Source of the DNA: Sediminibacterium ginsengisoli
Lineage (GTDB): Bacteria; Bacteroidota; Bacteroidia; Chitinophagales; Chitinophagaceae
Length of the DNA: 64,000 nucleotides
Reading direction: 5' to 3'
NCBI RefSeq assembly: GCF_900167075.1
Contig: NZ_FUWH01000014.1
Coordinates: 1-64,000 of the forward strand
Under the pieces are notes generated by a model. That model was not told where the DNA came from. It saw nothing but the letters and a program-made list of their open reading frames with translations, and did not search any database. Position numbers and translations under genes: made by a program. Below are positions 16,513-26,200 of the stretch, one piece after another; within the stretch, counting starts at the first letter, position 1; every line of letters starts with the position of its first letter.

Positions 16513-18660
16513 ATGCCAACATCGCAACCAGATCCACTCAATTCCAAAACTGAGCAGCTGCAGCAATTTACAGAAAACAGCGCCGATCAGCTGATGACGA
16601 CCGACCAGGGCGTTAAGATCAACGACGACCAGAATTCGCTCACCGCAGGCCCGCGCGGGGCTACCCTGCTGGAAGATTTTATCCTGCGCGAAAAGATCAC
16701 ACATTTCGATCATGAACGAATCCCCGAACGGATCGTTCATGCAAGAGGCTCGGGCGCTCATGGCGTTTTTAAATTATACGAGCCATTATCGAAATACACT
16801 AAAGCGGCTTTTTTAAATGACACGGAAACAGAAACACCTGTCTTTGTCCGCTTTTCAACAGTAGCAGGTTCACGGGGCTCTACTGATCTTGCACGCGATG
16901 TGCGTGGTTTCGCGGTTAAGTTTTATACACAGGAAGGCAACTTCGACCTGGTAGGTAATAACATGCCGGTCTTCTTTATCCAGGATGCCATGAAATTCCC
17001 GGACCTTGTACATGCCGTTAAGCCTGAACCCGACAATGAAATGCCGCAGGCTGCTTCAGCGCATGATACTTTCTGGGATTTTATTTCACTGATGCCCGAA
17101 TCTGCCCATATGATCATGTGGCTGATGAGCGACCGTGCCATTCCGCGCAGTTATCGCATGATGGAAGGTTTCGGGGTGCATAGTTTCCGGCTTGTTAACG
17201 CATCCGGCGAGTCTTTTTTTGTCAAGTTCCACTGGAAGCCGTTACTTGGCGTTCATTCTGTTGCCTGGGACGAAGCACAGAAGATCTCGGGCAAAGACCC
17301 TGACTTTCACCGCCGTGATCTTTGGGAAGCTATTGCAGCCGGTCAATTCCCGGAATGGGAACTCGGATTGCAGATCGTACCCGAGGCAGATGAACACCAG
17401 TTCCCTTTCGACCTTCTTGATCCCACAAAGATCATCCCCGAGGAAATGGTACCGGTACAAAGAATCGGTAAACTGACACTGAACAGGAACCCTGATAATT
17501 TCTTTGCAGAAACCGAACAGGTTGCCTTTCATGTGGGCAATATCGTTCCCGGCATCGATTTCAGCAACGATCCTTTGCTCCAGGGCAGGCTCTTCTCCTA
17601 TCTCGACACACAGCTGATCCGCCTCGGTGGCCCTAATTTCCACGAGATCCCCGTAAACCGGCCTGTATGCCCGGTGCATAATCATCACCGCGACGGATTT
17701 ATGCGGCAGACCATCAATAAGGGACGTGTCAGCTATAGTCCGAATTCAATCGGCGGCGGCTGCCCGTTCCAGGCCGGCATGGCGCAGGGAGGTTTTACTT
17801 CTTATGCTGAACGGATCGATGCAAAAAAAGTAAGGGAACGAAGTCCCAGTTTCCATGATCATTTCAGCCAGGCAAAGCTTTTTTTCAACAGCCAGAGCGA
17901 TGAGGAAAAGAACCATATCACAGACGCGCTCAGCTTTGAGCTGGGTAAAGTACAGATCATGGCTATACGCGAAAGAATGCTCTCCATCCTTTACCAGATC
18001 GATCATGGCCTGGCTGCGGGAGTAGCATATAACATAGGTGCACATATACCCGATTACCCGGAGCAGCTCAATCAGAGTTTCGGAGCGGATACCGATCCTG
18101 CGAGCGTTCAGCCTCACCCTGTGAGGGATGTAACCCAGCCGGCCCGTTCGGAAGCACTCAGTATGGCTAACACCATCAAGAATACCATCAGAACCCGAAA
18201 GATCGCTTTCCTGGTTGCCGACGGTTTTGAAATGTCATCCCTGCAGGAGATGAAGAATGCACTCGAAGCAGAGGGCGGTATTATTAACGTAATCGCACCT
18301 AGACTCGGACCCATCACCGGGGAAAACGGAGAAGAACTGATCGCTGCCCGCAGCTTCCTCACCGATGCTTCTGTATTTTATGACGCCGTTTATATACCCG
18401 GTGGTATCAATTGTGCAGCAACACTCGAAGCAGAACCCGATGCACTTCATTTTGTAAACGAAGCCTGGAAACACTGTAAAGCCATTGCGGCTCACCCTGA
18501 TGCCAGGCAATTCCTTGATGCAACTTATTTCCGTAATAAAGTAGAACTGGACAACGGAATCCTCACAGGGGCTACAGCCGATATTTCGGAAGCTTTTGTA
18601 ATGCTCATCGCACAGCACAGGATCTGGGAAAGGGAGAAACCCCGCAAAGTTCCGGCCTGA
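16513..18660 (+). CDS. katE: Large-subunit haem catalase (HPII type) with DJ-1-like C-terminal domain
   Basis: This 715-residue clade 2 catalase converts hydrogen peroxide to water and oxygen. The distal haem residues are seen as His76 in VHARGSGAHG and Asn149/150 in GNNMPVFFIQD; the proximal Tyr lies in LFSYLDTQLIRLGGPNF, about residue 362. The C-terminal part from about residue 558 (TRKIAFLVADGFEMSSL through PGGINC) is the flavodoxin/DJ-1/PfpI-like domain of large-subunit catalases. I chose MPTSQPDPLN as the start; an in-frame ATG 93 bases upstream adds an unlikely hydrophobic leader. A terminator follows, so it is likely a single-gene unit. Confidence 0.95.
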   Translation: MPTSQPDPLNSKTEQLQQFTENSADQLMTTDQGVKINDDQNSLTAGPRGATLLEDFILREKITHFDHERIPERIVHARGSGAHGVFKLYEPLSKYTKAAFLNDTETETPVFVRFSTVAGSRGSTDLARDVRGFAVKFYTQEGNFDLVGNNMPVFFIQDAMKFPDLVHAVKPEPDNEMPQAASAHDTFWDFISLMPESAHMIMWLMSDRAIPRSYRMMEGFGVHSFRLVNASGESFFVKFHWKPLLGVHSVAWDEAQKISGKDPDFHRRDLWEAIAAGQFPEWELGLQIVPEADEHQFPFDLLDPTKIIPEEMVPVQRIGKLTLNRNPDNFFAETEQVAFHVGNIVPGIDFSNDPLLQGRLFSYLDTQLIRLGGPNFHEIPVNRPVCPVHNHHRDGFMRQTINKGRVSYSPNSIGGGCPFQAGMAQGGFTSYAERIDAKKVRERSPSFHDHFSQAKLFFNSQSDEEKNHITDALSFELGKVQIMAIRERMLSILYQIDHGLAAGVAYNIGAHIPDYPEQLNQSFGADTDPASVQPHPVRDVTQPARSEALSMANTIKNTIRTRKIAFLVADGFEMSSLQEMKNALEAEGGIINVIAPRLGPITGENGEELIAARSFLTDASVFYDAVYIPGGINCAATLEAEPDALHFVNEAWKHCKAIAAHPDARQFLDATYFRNKVELDNGILTGATADISEAFVMLIAQHRIWEREKPRKVPA

Positions 18661-18692
18661 TGCTGAACGACAGGTTGTGAGAATAACAGCCG

Positions 18693-18719
18693 GCACCAGT
18701 CTACGACTGGTGCTTTTTT
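18693..18719 (+). terminator. Intrinsic terminator of the catalase gene
   Basis: Stem GCACCAGTC / GACTGGTGC with a TAC loop is followed by six T. It lies 33 bases after the catalase stop codon. Confidence 0.9.
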
Positions 18720-18910
18720 ATGTACACAATCCGGGTTCGTAAAAAAATAGACCACTATCATATCCGTATCTCTGCATTCTTTGAACTATGCACTGGCATA
18801 ATTGATGTTGGTAACAATAAATTACAAAGACTGATCGTGGAACAGTACCTTGAAAATAATTTCAATTCCATGCTGGTATAAGCTTTGCTGATATTAAATA
18901 AAAGAATCGC

Positions 18911-19258
18911 ATGGAATTACCACACCAGATGACCACATTAACACGCGTACTGGAGCGACTGAAAGAGCGGAACATGGACCTTGAGTTCCGTTGGTCGCCT
19001 GAAGGCTTCAGTACCGGCGATCAGAATTTTTACCAGCCCGGAGAACTGGAAATCATCCGTGTATTCCGTTTCGAAGGCATTACCGATCCTGCAGACATGT
19101 GTATTGTTTACCTGCTGCTTGCATGCGATGGCAGGATTGGCTACAGCCTGAACGCTTATGGCGCATACAGCGATCACGATGATGAAGAAGGTTACGATAA
19201 CTTCATACGCCTGGTACCTGTGCGGGGACATGAAGATCAGATGCTTTTTGCTATATAG
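18911..19258 (+). CDS. Small conserved Bacteroidota protein of unknown function
   Basis: The 115-residue protein has a recurring small-family signature: a helical N-terminus (LTRVLERLKERNMD), a central strand with EIIRVFRFEGITDPADMCIVYLL, and a C-terminal NAYGAYSDHDDEEG. Proteins with this pattern are sometimes named phosphoribosylpyrophosphate synthetase in databases, but this one is far too short and lacks the PRPP-binding motif, so that name would be misleading. No signal or membrane segment is present. A hairpin terminator follows 25 bases after the stop. Confidence 0.75.
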   Translation: MELPHQMTTLTRVLERLKERNMDLEFRWSPEGFSTGDQNFYQPGELEIIRVFRFEGITDPADMCIVYLLLACDGRIGYSLNAYGAYSDHDDEEGYDNFIRLVPVRGHEDQMLFAI

Positions 19259-19282
19259 TTTCCCCTTGTTTTTCAGAAAACA

Positions 19283-19308
19283 GGCCCCGTATTGATGATT
19301 ACGGGGCC
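19283..19308. terminator. Bidirectional hairpin terminator
   Basis: Perfect 9-bp stem GGCCCCGTA / TACGGGGCC with an 8-base loop lies between convergent genes; AAATTTT flanks the right side and a T-rich stretch the left. Confidence 0.7.
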
Positions 19309-19337
19309 AAATTTTAAGACAGAGATCACAGCAAGGT

Positions 19338-19760
19338 TTAAGGTTGTTGTATGGGAATATCTGGCGCCGGGATACTGTCGCCGTTAACACGCTGTCCCGG
19401 GTAACGCGTTCTGTAAGAAGAAAAATTCCTTTCAGGAAAGCTGTCGAGCGAAACATCCCTCAGCATTTGTATCCGCGCAGTTCCAAGGTTGGCACCCGAC
19501 ATGTTTACCGGCGGCTTTTTCGTGGTTGCCCACCTGTCTGCATCCCAATAGATATATCCCCTGCCGGGTGAATAAAAAGTATAATAATCCTGGAAATACA
19601 CATAGGAATCATTCTTATACCCCTGCAGTTGTGCCCATGCAGGAAGATCCTGTATAGTGGCATCCGTTGTTTTTTTTGCTGTTGAGCCCTGTTGTTGCGA
19701 CTTAACGGCAAACGGTACAATCATGGTAAGCAGTACCGTTAAAAGAATAAGTTTTTTCAT
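19338..19760 (-). CDS. Secreted protein with Tyr/Pro-rich core
   Basis: This 140-residue protein has a signal peptide (MKKLILLTVLLTMIVPFAVKS). The mature part carries a dense aromatic motif, SYVYFQDYYTFYSPGRGYIYW at about 53-73, then a DLGTARI-like segment (GANLGTARIQMLRD). This arrangement is familiar from small exported proteins of Chitinophagaceae with no known role. It is preceded on the same strand by a small lipoprotein and a four-helix membrane protein, possibly one transcription unit with three envelope components. Confidence 0.72.
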   Translation of the reverse strand: MKKLILLTVLLTMIVPFAVKSQQQGSTAKKTTDATIQDLPAWAQLQGYKNDSYVYFQDYYTFYSPGRGYIYWDADRWATTKKPPVNMSGANLGTARIQMLRDVSLDSFPERNFSSYRTRYPGQRVNGDSIPAPDIPIQQP

Positions 19761-19783
19761 AGGAAAGTGTTTAATGTGTTGAT

Positions 19784-19990
19784 TTAATCAGGGCTTCGGG
19801 ACTGCACGGTATCGCTCCCGGCGGGAGTCATGGCAGAACTATCCCTGCGGGCTGTATCAGTTTGCATGGTCTGGGCAGACATTCCGGCGGTATCAGAAGG
19901 TGCTTCGTTTTTATTGCCGGATTGGTTTCCGCATGCAACTGCTGTAAGAAGTAAAAGAAATGAAAGGATCTGAAAGAGTGTTTTTTTCAT
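19784..19990 (-). CDS. Small lipoprotein with low-complexity mature part
   Basis: This 68-residue product has a lipoprotein signal peptide ending LLLLTAVAC, with Cys20 as lipidation site. The mature 48 residues are rich in Ser, Thr, Ala, Asp and Gln (NQSGNKNEAPSDTAG), a disordered composition seen in many small Bacteroidota lipoproteins. It lies 23 bases before the secreted Tyr-rich protein gene and after the membrane-protein gene, all on the minus strand. Function unknown. Confidence 0.7.
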   Translation of the reverse strand: MKKTLFQILSFLLLLTAVACGNQSGNKNEAPSDTAGMSAQTMQTDTARRDSSAMTPAGSDTVQSRSPD

Positions 19991-20016
19991 ATGAAGGGGT
20001 TTTGGTGATGGAATAC

Positions 20017-20526
20017 TTATACAATAGGCGCAGGCTTGTCTTTCGTCTGATCAGGTTTTATCACATAGGAGATTACCAGGGAAATAAAAGCGCCGGCGCC
20101 AAGATTACCGATAGTGGCGGGTAAAAAAATCATTAGCAGGGTGCCGGAATTATTGACGTTCAATCCTGCCGGTGCATTATCTAAAAAAGCATCCTGGCTG
20201 TCGCCTGACATAAATCCCGGAATGTAGCTATAACATAGCAGCATGGAAATGATCACACTGAGCATTACCCCTGTAATAGCCGCCAGATGCCCTGCAAACA
20301 TCATTTTCACTGCGCTTTTATAATCGCTCCTGCGTTGTGTGAGCCGGATATTGTACCACATGATCACGAGCATGAAAAGCCCGGAACCCAGGTACGCTAT
20401 CCAGGAAGATTCATATTCGGCTTTCCAGAGATAATACCATACAGTAAGTGAATACAATACAGCAGCCAGGCCACCATACAGCAGGTATTCGCTTATATGC
20501 CGCCGGTCGAAGAAGGGGTTTGCCAT
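20017..20526 (-). CDS. Four-helix inner-membrane protein of unknown function
   Basis: This 169-residue protein starts MANPFFDRRHISEYL. It has four membrane helices at about residues 15-33, 41-58, 80-100 and 130-155, with a short periplasmic loop containing PGFMSGDSQDAF between the third and fourth. I chose this start because the 23 codons upstream include an odd Cys-rich stretch and no membrane topology is gained. It is followed by a small lipoprotein and a secreted protein on the same strand. No family recognised. Confidence 0.7.
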   Translation of the reverse strand: MANPFFDRRHISEYLLYGGLAAVLYSLTVWYYLWKAEYESSWIAYLGSGLFMLVIMWYNIRLTQRRSDYKSAVKMMFAGHLAAITGVMLSVIISMLLCYSYIPGFMSGDSQDAFLDNAPAGLNVNNSGTLLMIFLPATIGNLGAGAFISLVISYVIKPDQTKDKPAPIV

Positions 20527-20873
20527 ACCAGAAATATTTTTCAGTACCGCATCAAAACATATACCTCCTCCGGTTTTCGGATCGCAACATCTCAATCGTG
20601 CCTGTGGTGAAAAAAATGCCCCGGAAGTGACGAATATTCTCCTCCTCCATCATTTTCGGTTGACGGGAAGTACATTCGCTTCTACATATTTCAGCGCGGG
20701 GATATGGCATGGTTGTACAACGGCAATCCTTTACAAAAGATAATCCCGATGCATTCATGGAAGACAGGTAATGGAAATACGCCAGCGGAATACCCGAAGC
20801 CTGCATTTGCTGTTCCGGAAATACCGGTTCGGACAACGGGAAGAAATAATTGCCTTATTCGTTGAGAGGGAGG
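20527..20873. other. Gene-free interval
   Basis: About 350 bases lie between the membrane-protein start and the PD40 lipoprotein end. The longest frame here (20552-20836, minus strand) has an unusual Cys/Met/Arg-rich composition and no family resemblance. I see no RNA gene, repeat or clear promoter. Confidence 0.4.
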
Positions 20874-21914
20874 CTATTTCGTCATCTTATCAATTCCCAC
20901 ATAATAAAGATCAAAGCCACCTTTTCCACCGGCGCGGTTGGATGAAAACAGCATCATATTATTTGTAAATGCCCCGAAATCAGAATCTGTCAGGATGATC
21001 GGCCGGTATTCGTCCGAAGCGGTATTGATCCTGTTGCCGAAATTAACCGGGGCTGCCCAGCGGCCATTCTCCCATTTTGAATAATAGAGATCGAATCCGC
21101 CATAACCACCGGGGCGATTGGAAGCGAATACCAGTAATTTACCGAAAATGAACGGGCATTTGTCTTCATACCCTGAAGAAAGCAAACTGTCTTTCGTGAT
21201 CTTCCTGCTGCTGTTATCCTGCAGGGTATTCAGGAAACCACTGGCAGCAGATAATTCAGCCCTGTAAATATCAAAATTGCCATCCCTGTCCGAACAGAAA
21301 TAAACAGCAGAAGTATCGGGCATGATGCAGGGATAAGCATCGTCTTTGGAAGAGTTCAGGAAACTGATATCCCTGGCCTGCCCATAGTTACCGGTAGCTG
21401 TATTCTCCACGAAACGGATATCGAGGTTGCCGCCCTGGTCGGTGGCATACAGCAATGCAAAACGGGTGGTGCGGACATTATTTCCCTGGGCATTTTTAGC
21501 ATCCGCTTTGCCCAGGTTTACGAGATAAGGTCCGAGTTCATTGGCAGAAGTATTCACATTTACATTGCTGAGACTGGCGTTTTGGTAGTAATCATCACTG
21601 ATAGAACCGCCGCCGGGGATATATTCTTTTACGTTGACCGTTCCTGTGGGATCAGTTTTCAGCATCGATATTTCCAGCATTTTAAAGATAAAATCGAACT
21701 CCTTACCTCCGCTTTGCCTGTTGGAAGAGAACAGTAAAGGAAAACTGCCTCCCACCCATGGGGAAGTGGAATTATAATCGTCATACGGCGAGTTAATATC
21801 ACCAAGATTAACAGGCGTTAACGGGAAACTTCCTTTGTATTCAGGTGTGGGATCAACACGTTTACAGCCGGCAAGACTCAGGCCAGCCAGGATAAGGAGC
21901 AGGATTTGTCTCAT
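20874..21914 (-). CDS. Lipoprotein with PD40-type WD40-like beta-propeller repeats
   Basis: This 346-residue protein starts MRQILLLILAGLSLAGC, a lipoprotein signal with Cys17. It carries repeated PD40 motifs of the type FSSNRxGGxGxFDLY: GSFPLLFSSNRQSGGKEFDF, VYFCSDRDGNFDIYRAE, FASNRPGGYGGFDLYYS and a fourth, LFSSNRAGGKGGFDLYYV. In this phylum such propellers are often joined to OmpA-type domains; none is present here, so this is a stand-alone propeller on a lipid anchor, probably facing the periplasm or cell surface. Confidence 0.85.
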   Translation of the reverse strand: MRQILLLILAGLSLAGCKRVDPTPEYKGSFPLTPVNLGDINSPYDDYNSTSPWVGGSFPLLFSSNRQSGGKEFDFIFKMLEISMLKTDPTGTVNVKEYIPGGGSISDDYYQNASLSNVNVNTSANELGPYLVNLGKADAKNAQGNNVRTTRFALLYATDQGGNLDIRFVENTATGNYGQARDISFLNSSKDDAYPCIMPDTSAVYFCSDRDGNFDIYRAELSAASGFLNTLQDNSSRKITKDSLLSSGYEDKCPFIFGKLLVFASNRPGGYGGFDLYYSKWENGRWAAPVNFGNRINTASDEYRPIILTDSDFGAFTNNMMLFSSNRAGGKGGFDLYYVGIDKMTK

Positions 21915-22131
21915 ATGGGTTTGTTTTGGTACCCGTAAGATACCATACAAATGAAAAGCGCTGCCTGCTCTATTTTTACTGCTTCCGGTAAACCTGCTCC
22001 TCCGGACCCGGTCATGCATCCGCCCGGTTTATTTATCCTTTGAATAACAGGCAAAAACAACTATATAACAGTGGCAATGACGTACCCGTTACAGGCTGGA
22101 ATTTGCGTTTTGCTAACTCCTGTCCTTAGAT

Positions 22132-22163
22132 TTTGCAGAAACCATCTTGCCGTCATATATTTA
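22132..22163 (+). promoter_or_regulatory. Promoter of the HEAT-repeat / GT2-LtaS operon
   Basis: A -33 element TTTG (22132-22135), 20-bp spacer and -7 element TATATTTA (22156-22163; seven of eight consensus bases) form a good Bacteroidota promoter. A start near 22170 would exclude the in-frame ATG at 22167 and supports translation from 22227. Confidence 0.55.
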
Positions 22164-22226
22164 AGTATGTATCCATATGAAACCGGTTGCCTGCTGGACA
22201 GTATTCTCACGCGGTTCATCACCCGT

Positions 22227-23288
22227 ATGACCCAGGGGGACACGCTGTTGTTATCGGTACTCGTGCTGATCGTTCTTATCGCGCTGGTAGTGGCATCTAT
22301 CTATCTCTACCTGTTCTTTAAAAAGAAAAAATTCATTTATATCGAGCGGATACGGCAATACATGGAAGATATCATTTCACAGATCATTGCCGAAGAAAGC
22401 GCTGTAGGATATGAGGTTCCCGGGAGGTTGTACAAGATTCTGGACAACCGGCTTGCCAGGCAATTTGCAGTAGATGAACTGGTGCGCTGCAGGAAAAACT
22501 TCTCAGGTACGATCGGGGAAGGCATTGCCAACCTGTATATACAGCTCGGACTCAGGGAATTCTCCCTTGCGAAACTGAAACGCAGCAATAAATGGCATGT
22601 AAAAGCCCGGGGCATACAGGAGTTATACCTCATGGGCCAGGAAGATGCGCTGGCAGATATTTATAAGTATACCGATAACAGGAATGAGTTTGTACGGATG
22701 GAAGCCCAGACCGGTGTTATCCATCTGACAGGTTTCAGCGGACTTCGTTTCCTCGATATCATCTCCTACCCGCTCACCGAATGGCAGCAGCTGAAACTGA
22801 TGGAACAATTGCGCCGTTATCCCAACAAGGAAGGGTTTGCAGACAATTTACCCAAATGGCTGCGGTCGGAAAACAATACCGTAGTAAGCTTTGCACTCAA
22901 GCTCACCGAAGATTACCAGCAGTTTGGTGCTACGGAATACGTTCAGAAATGCCTTGTTCATCCGGATGCGCTGGTGCGGAAGCAGGCCGTGAGAACGCTT
23001 GTGCAATTAGCGGATGAAAAAACACCGATGGTCCTTTGCGGTTATTTCAGCAAGGAACCATTGAAAAACCAGGTTGCGATCCTGGATGCACTATCAGACA
23101 TTATCACCGGAGAACAGTCAGATTTTCTGAAGCAGCAGCTGGAACACCCCGATCATATCGTTAAACTGAAAGCGGCTGCGCTGCTCACGGCAACTTCACC
23201 CGACGGACTGGACTTTATTCTGGCCAAAGCGGCTGAGCAGCCGGAGCCTTACCAGAGAATCTACAATGCGGTAAACAGCAAAAAATGA
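22227..23288 (+). CDS. Membrane-anchored HEAT-repeat protein
   Basis: This 353-residue protein has one N-terminal membrane helix (about 9-32, LLSVLVLIVLIALVVASIYL), then a positively charged KKKKF and a long cytoplasmic all-helical region. From about residue 130 the helices pair up as HEAT repeats (LAKLKRSNKWHVKARGIQE, ADIYKYTDNRNEFVRMEAQ, VHPDALVRKQAVRTLVQL, EHPDHIVKLKAAALL), giving perhaps six repeats. HEAT arrays are protein-binding platforms. Its stop codon overlaps the start of the giant glycosyltransferase gene (23285-23288), so the two are co-translated and probably interact. The start was chosen from the promoter position. Confidence 0.85.
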   Translation: MTQGDTLLLSVLVLIVLIALVVASIYLYLFFKKKKFIYIERIRQYMEDIISQIIAEESAVGYEVPGRLYKILDNRLARQFAVDELVRCRKNFSGTIGEGIANLYIQLGLREFSLAKLKRSNKWHVKARGIQELYLMGQEDALADIYKYTDNRNEFVRMEAQTGVIHLTGFSGLRFLDIISYPLTEWQQLKLMEQLRRYPNKEGFADNLPKWLRSENNTVVSFALKLTEDYQQFGATEYVQKCLVHPDALVRKQAVRTLVQLADEKTPMVLCGYFSKEPLKNQVAILDALSDIITGEQSDFLKQQLEHPDHIVKLKAAALLTATSPDGLDFILAKAAEQPEPYQRIYNAVNSKK

Positions 23289-26200
23289 ACCCGGAAGCTA
23301 TCATCGACATATTATTCCATTTTATCACTTATACCATTTTCGCGTATTCGGTATTGTTGCTGTTGTCCTATATATTCATCGGCCTGTTCTCCATCGGTGA
23401 AACCCGGAAATACATGCGGAAGAACCAGTTTACCGATTACCGTGTGCTGGCGGCTTCCGTTCATGCACCTTCCGTAAGTGTACTTGCACCTGCTTATAAC
23501 GAAGGCAAAACCATTGTTGAGAATGTACGTTCCCTCTTGTCCATTTATTATACACATCTCGAAGTAATCGTGATCAACGATGGCAGTAAAGACGACGGAC
23601 TCGAACAACTGATCGCCGCATACGACCTGGAAAAGACAGAAATGTTCATCGATGTAAAGCTGCCCTGCAAGGAAATAAAAGCTGTTTACAAAAGCAGGAA
23701 CAGTATCTATCATAAGCTGTTGGTGGTGGATAAGGTAAACGGCGGCAAGGCAGACGCGCTCAATGCCGGCATCAATGTATCATCGAACGATATTCTTGTA
23801 TGTATTGATGTAGATTGCATCCTGGAACAGGATGCGCTTTTAAAAATGATCAAGCCTTTTATGGAGCAGACCGATAAAAGGGTGATCGCTACAGGTGGCG
23901 TGGTACGGATTGCCAACTCCTGTATTATTGAAGACGGCAGGCTCATCAAGGTAAAACTGGCAGAAGATTATCTCCCGCGCATACAGATCCTCGAATATAT
24001 ACGTGCTTTTCTTTTGGGCAGGATGGCATGGACCCGTCTCAACGGGCTGATGCTTATTTCCGGCGCCTTCGGTGCATTCGATAAAGAAATTGCAGTCAAA
24101 TGCGGCGGTTACAACCACAATACAGTGGGTGAAGACATGGAACTGGTGGTACGGATGCGCCGGTATATGGAGGAAAAGAACGAGCCTTATGTGGTCACTT
24201 ATATTCCGGACCCATTATGCTGGACAGAAGCGCCATCTACATTCAGGATCCTGGGCAGACAGCGTAACAGATGGATACGGGGAACCTATGAAACGCTGAA
24301 ATTTCATAAAGTGATGTTCTTTAATCCGAGGTATCGTTTGCTCGGGATGCTCAGTTATCCTTACTGGTTCTTTTTTGAAATGTGTGCTCCGGTTGTAGAG
24401 TTCCTGGGTTTTATCGGCTTTTTCATTTTCGCACTGACAGGCTACCTCGACTGGCAGTTCTTCATCGCATTCCTTTTGTTCATCACCTGTTTCGGTTATC
24501 TCTATTCGGCCTTCGCCATACTGATGGAAGTACTGACCTTTAACCAGTATAAGCGACGGGTAGACATATTCCGCCTGCTCATCACCGGGCTTTCCGAACC
24601 GTTTTACTACCACCCTTTTGTTGTATGGAGTGCGATCCGCGGCTACCTCGACCTGATCAAAAAGAAAAAAGGCTGGGGCGAAATGACGCGGCAGGGTTTT
24701 ACCAAAAAGAAAAACACGGTCATTGCAGGAACAGTTGTTCCCGTAAACCCTGCCGTTACCGCCAGCGTTCCTGAACCGGAAGCAAAGGATGAGGAGGGCT
24801 GGGTAATGGAGACAAAGATCATTCCTGCCATCGGGCGGTCGCGTATGTTCCTGAACAAATCATTCAGGTACTATGTGCAGCATGCGTTGATCCTGCTATT
24901 ATTGCTTGTATGTGCCCGGGTATTTGAACTGGTGTACGATAATATTCAGCACGGAACCGCACCATTATTCGGCAAAGTGATCTTATCGGCTGCGCTGAAA
25001 GACCTTGCTTTTTTCTTCCGGACCATCACTATCTGTTATCCTTTGTTTGTGCTTCTGTACGCGATTCATCAACCGGTGGCACGCTGGTTCTTTATTATCC
25101 TGTCTCTTTTTATTGTACTGATCCAGCTGGGACTTTCTTTTTATTTTGTGAGCACGCTGGTACCACTGGGTGCAGATCTGTGGGGCTATTCAAAGGCAGA
25201 GATCCGGCAAACCGTCGGCTCTGCAGGCAGCATCAACGCGGCATCTATCGCTATGTTCATAGCTGCTGTTCTGATGATCATCAGCGCATTTGTATTTCTT
25301 CCCCGTCAGCGCAGGAATAACAAATGGCTGGTTCGTCTTTTCTTCATTTTGTGCCTGCTGTCGCTTTCCCGCGCCTCAGAGTCGGTACAGGAAGAAATGC
25401 CTGGACAGGAATACAGCAACCTGCTTTCTGTAAACAAATCCTGGTTTTTCTACAGCGAATCTTACCGACACTTCTTCCCAACGGAAGCGGGCGTTGATAT
25501 TTATTCCGCTGCTTATACAGGGCGTATACCGGATGGTACAGCAGATACGGCACTGGCTTCTTACCGGTATATCGATGAAAACAATTTTCCCTTTCTGCAT
25601 ACTACGGACAGCACGCTGGATGTATTATCGCCATTTTTCAACAGGTCGCCGCGTGCGCCGGATATTGTTATCCTTCTCGTAGAAGGACTCGGCAGGGCTT
25701 TTACCAATAAAGGCGCTTACCTCGGCAATTTTACGCCGTTCCTCGATTCATTGTCGGATAAAAGCCTGTACTGGGAGAACTTCCTGAGTGCGGGAGGAAG
25801 AACATTTGCCGCACTGCCATCCATCATGGGCTCGCTGCCTTTTGCATCACAGGGATTTTCAGAACTGGGTAATGCGATGCCGGAGCATTTTTCGCTGATC
25901 AATCTGGCTGCCGGGAATGGCTACCGCACATCCTTTTATTATGGAGGCGATGCTCATTTTGACTTTATGGATACTTATATGGAGAAGAACCATATCAGTT
26001 CCGTGAATGATGAAAAAACATTTCCTGCGGGTTATATAAAAATGCCCGGCGAAAACGGATTTAGCTGGGGTTACGGAGACAAGGAATTGTTCAGACGCTA
26101 CCTGCAGGTGCAGCCTACTTCCGCGCAGCCTTCTCTTAATGTGTTGCTGACGGTGAGCACACACAATCCATTCCTTATCAACGAGCAGGACAAATACCTG

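Noticed and set aside
18911..19258. Phosphoribosylpyrophosphate synthetase
   Set aside because: The name is attached to similar small proteins, but this one is 115 residues and lacks the PRPP-binding motif.
20552..20836. 94-codon minus-strand frame as a real gene
   Set aside because: Unusual Cys/Met/Arg-rich composition, no signal peptide or family motif, and it overlaps the upstream region of a better-supported gene.
22071..22226. Upstream in-frame starts of the HEAT-repeat gene (22071 and 22167)
   Set aside because: The consensus-like promoter at 22132-22163 implies transcription begins at or after 22167; the extra residues also add no recognisable signal.
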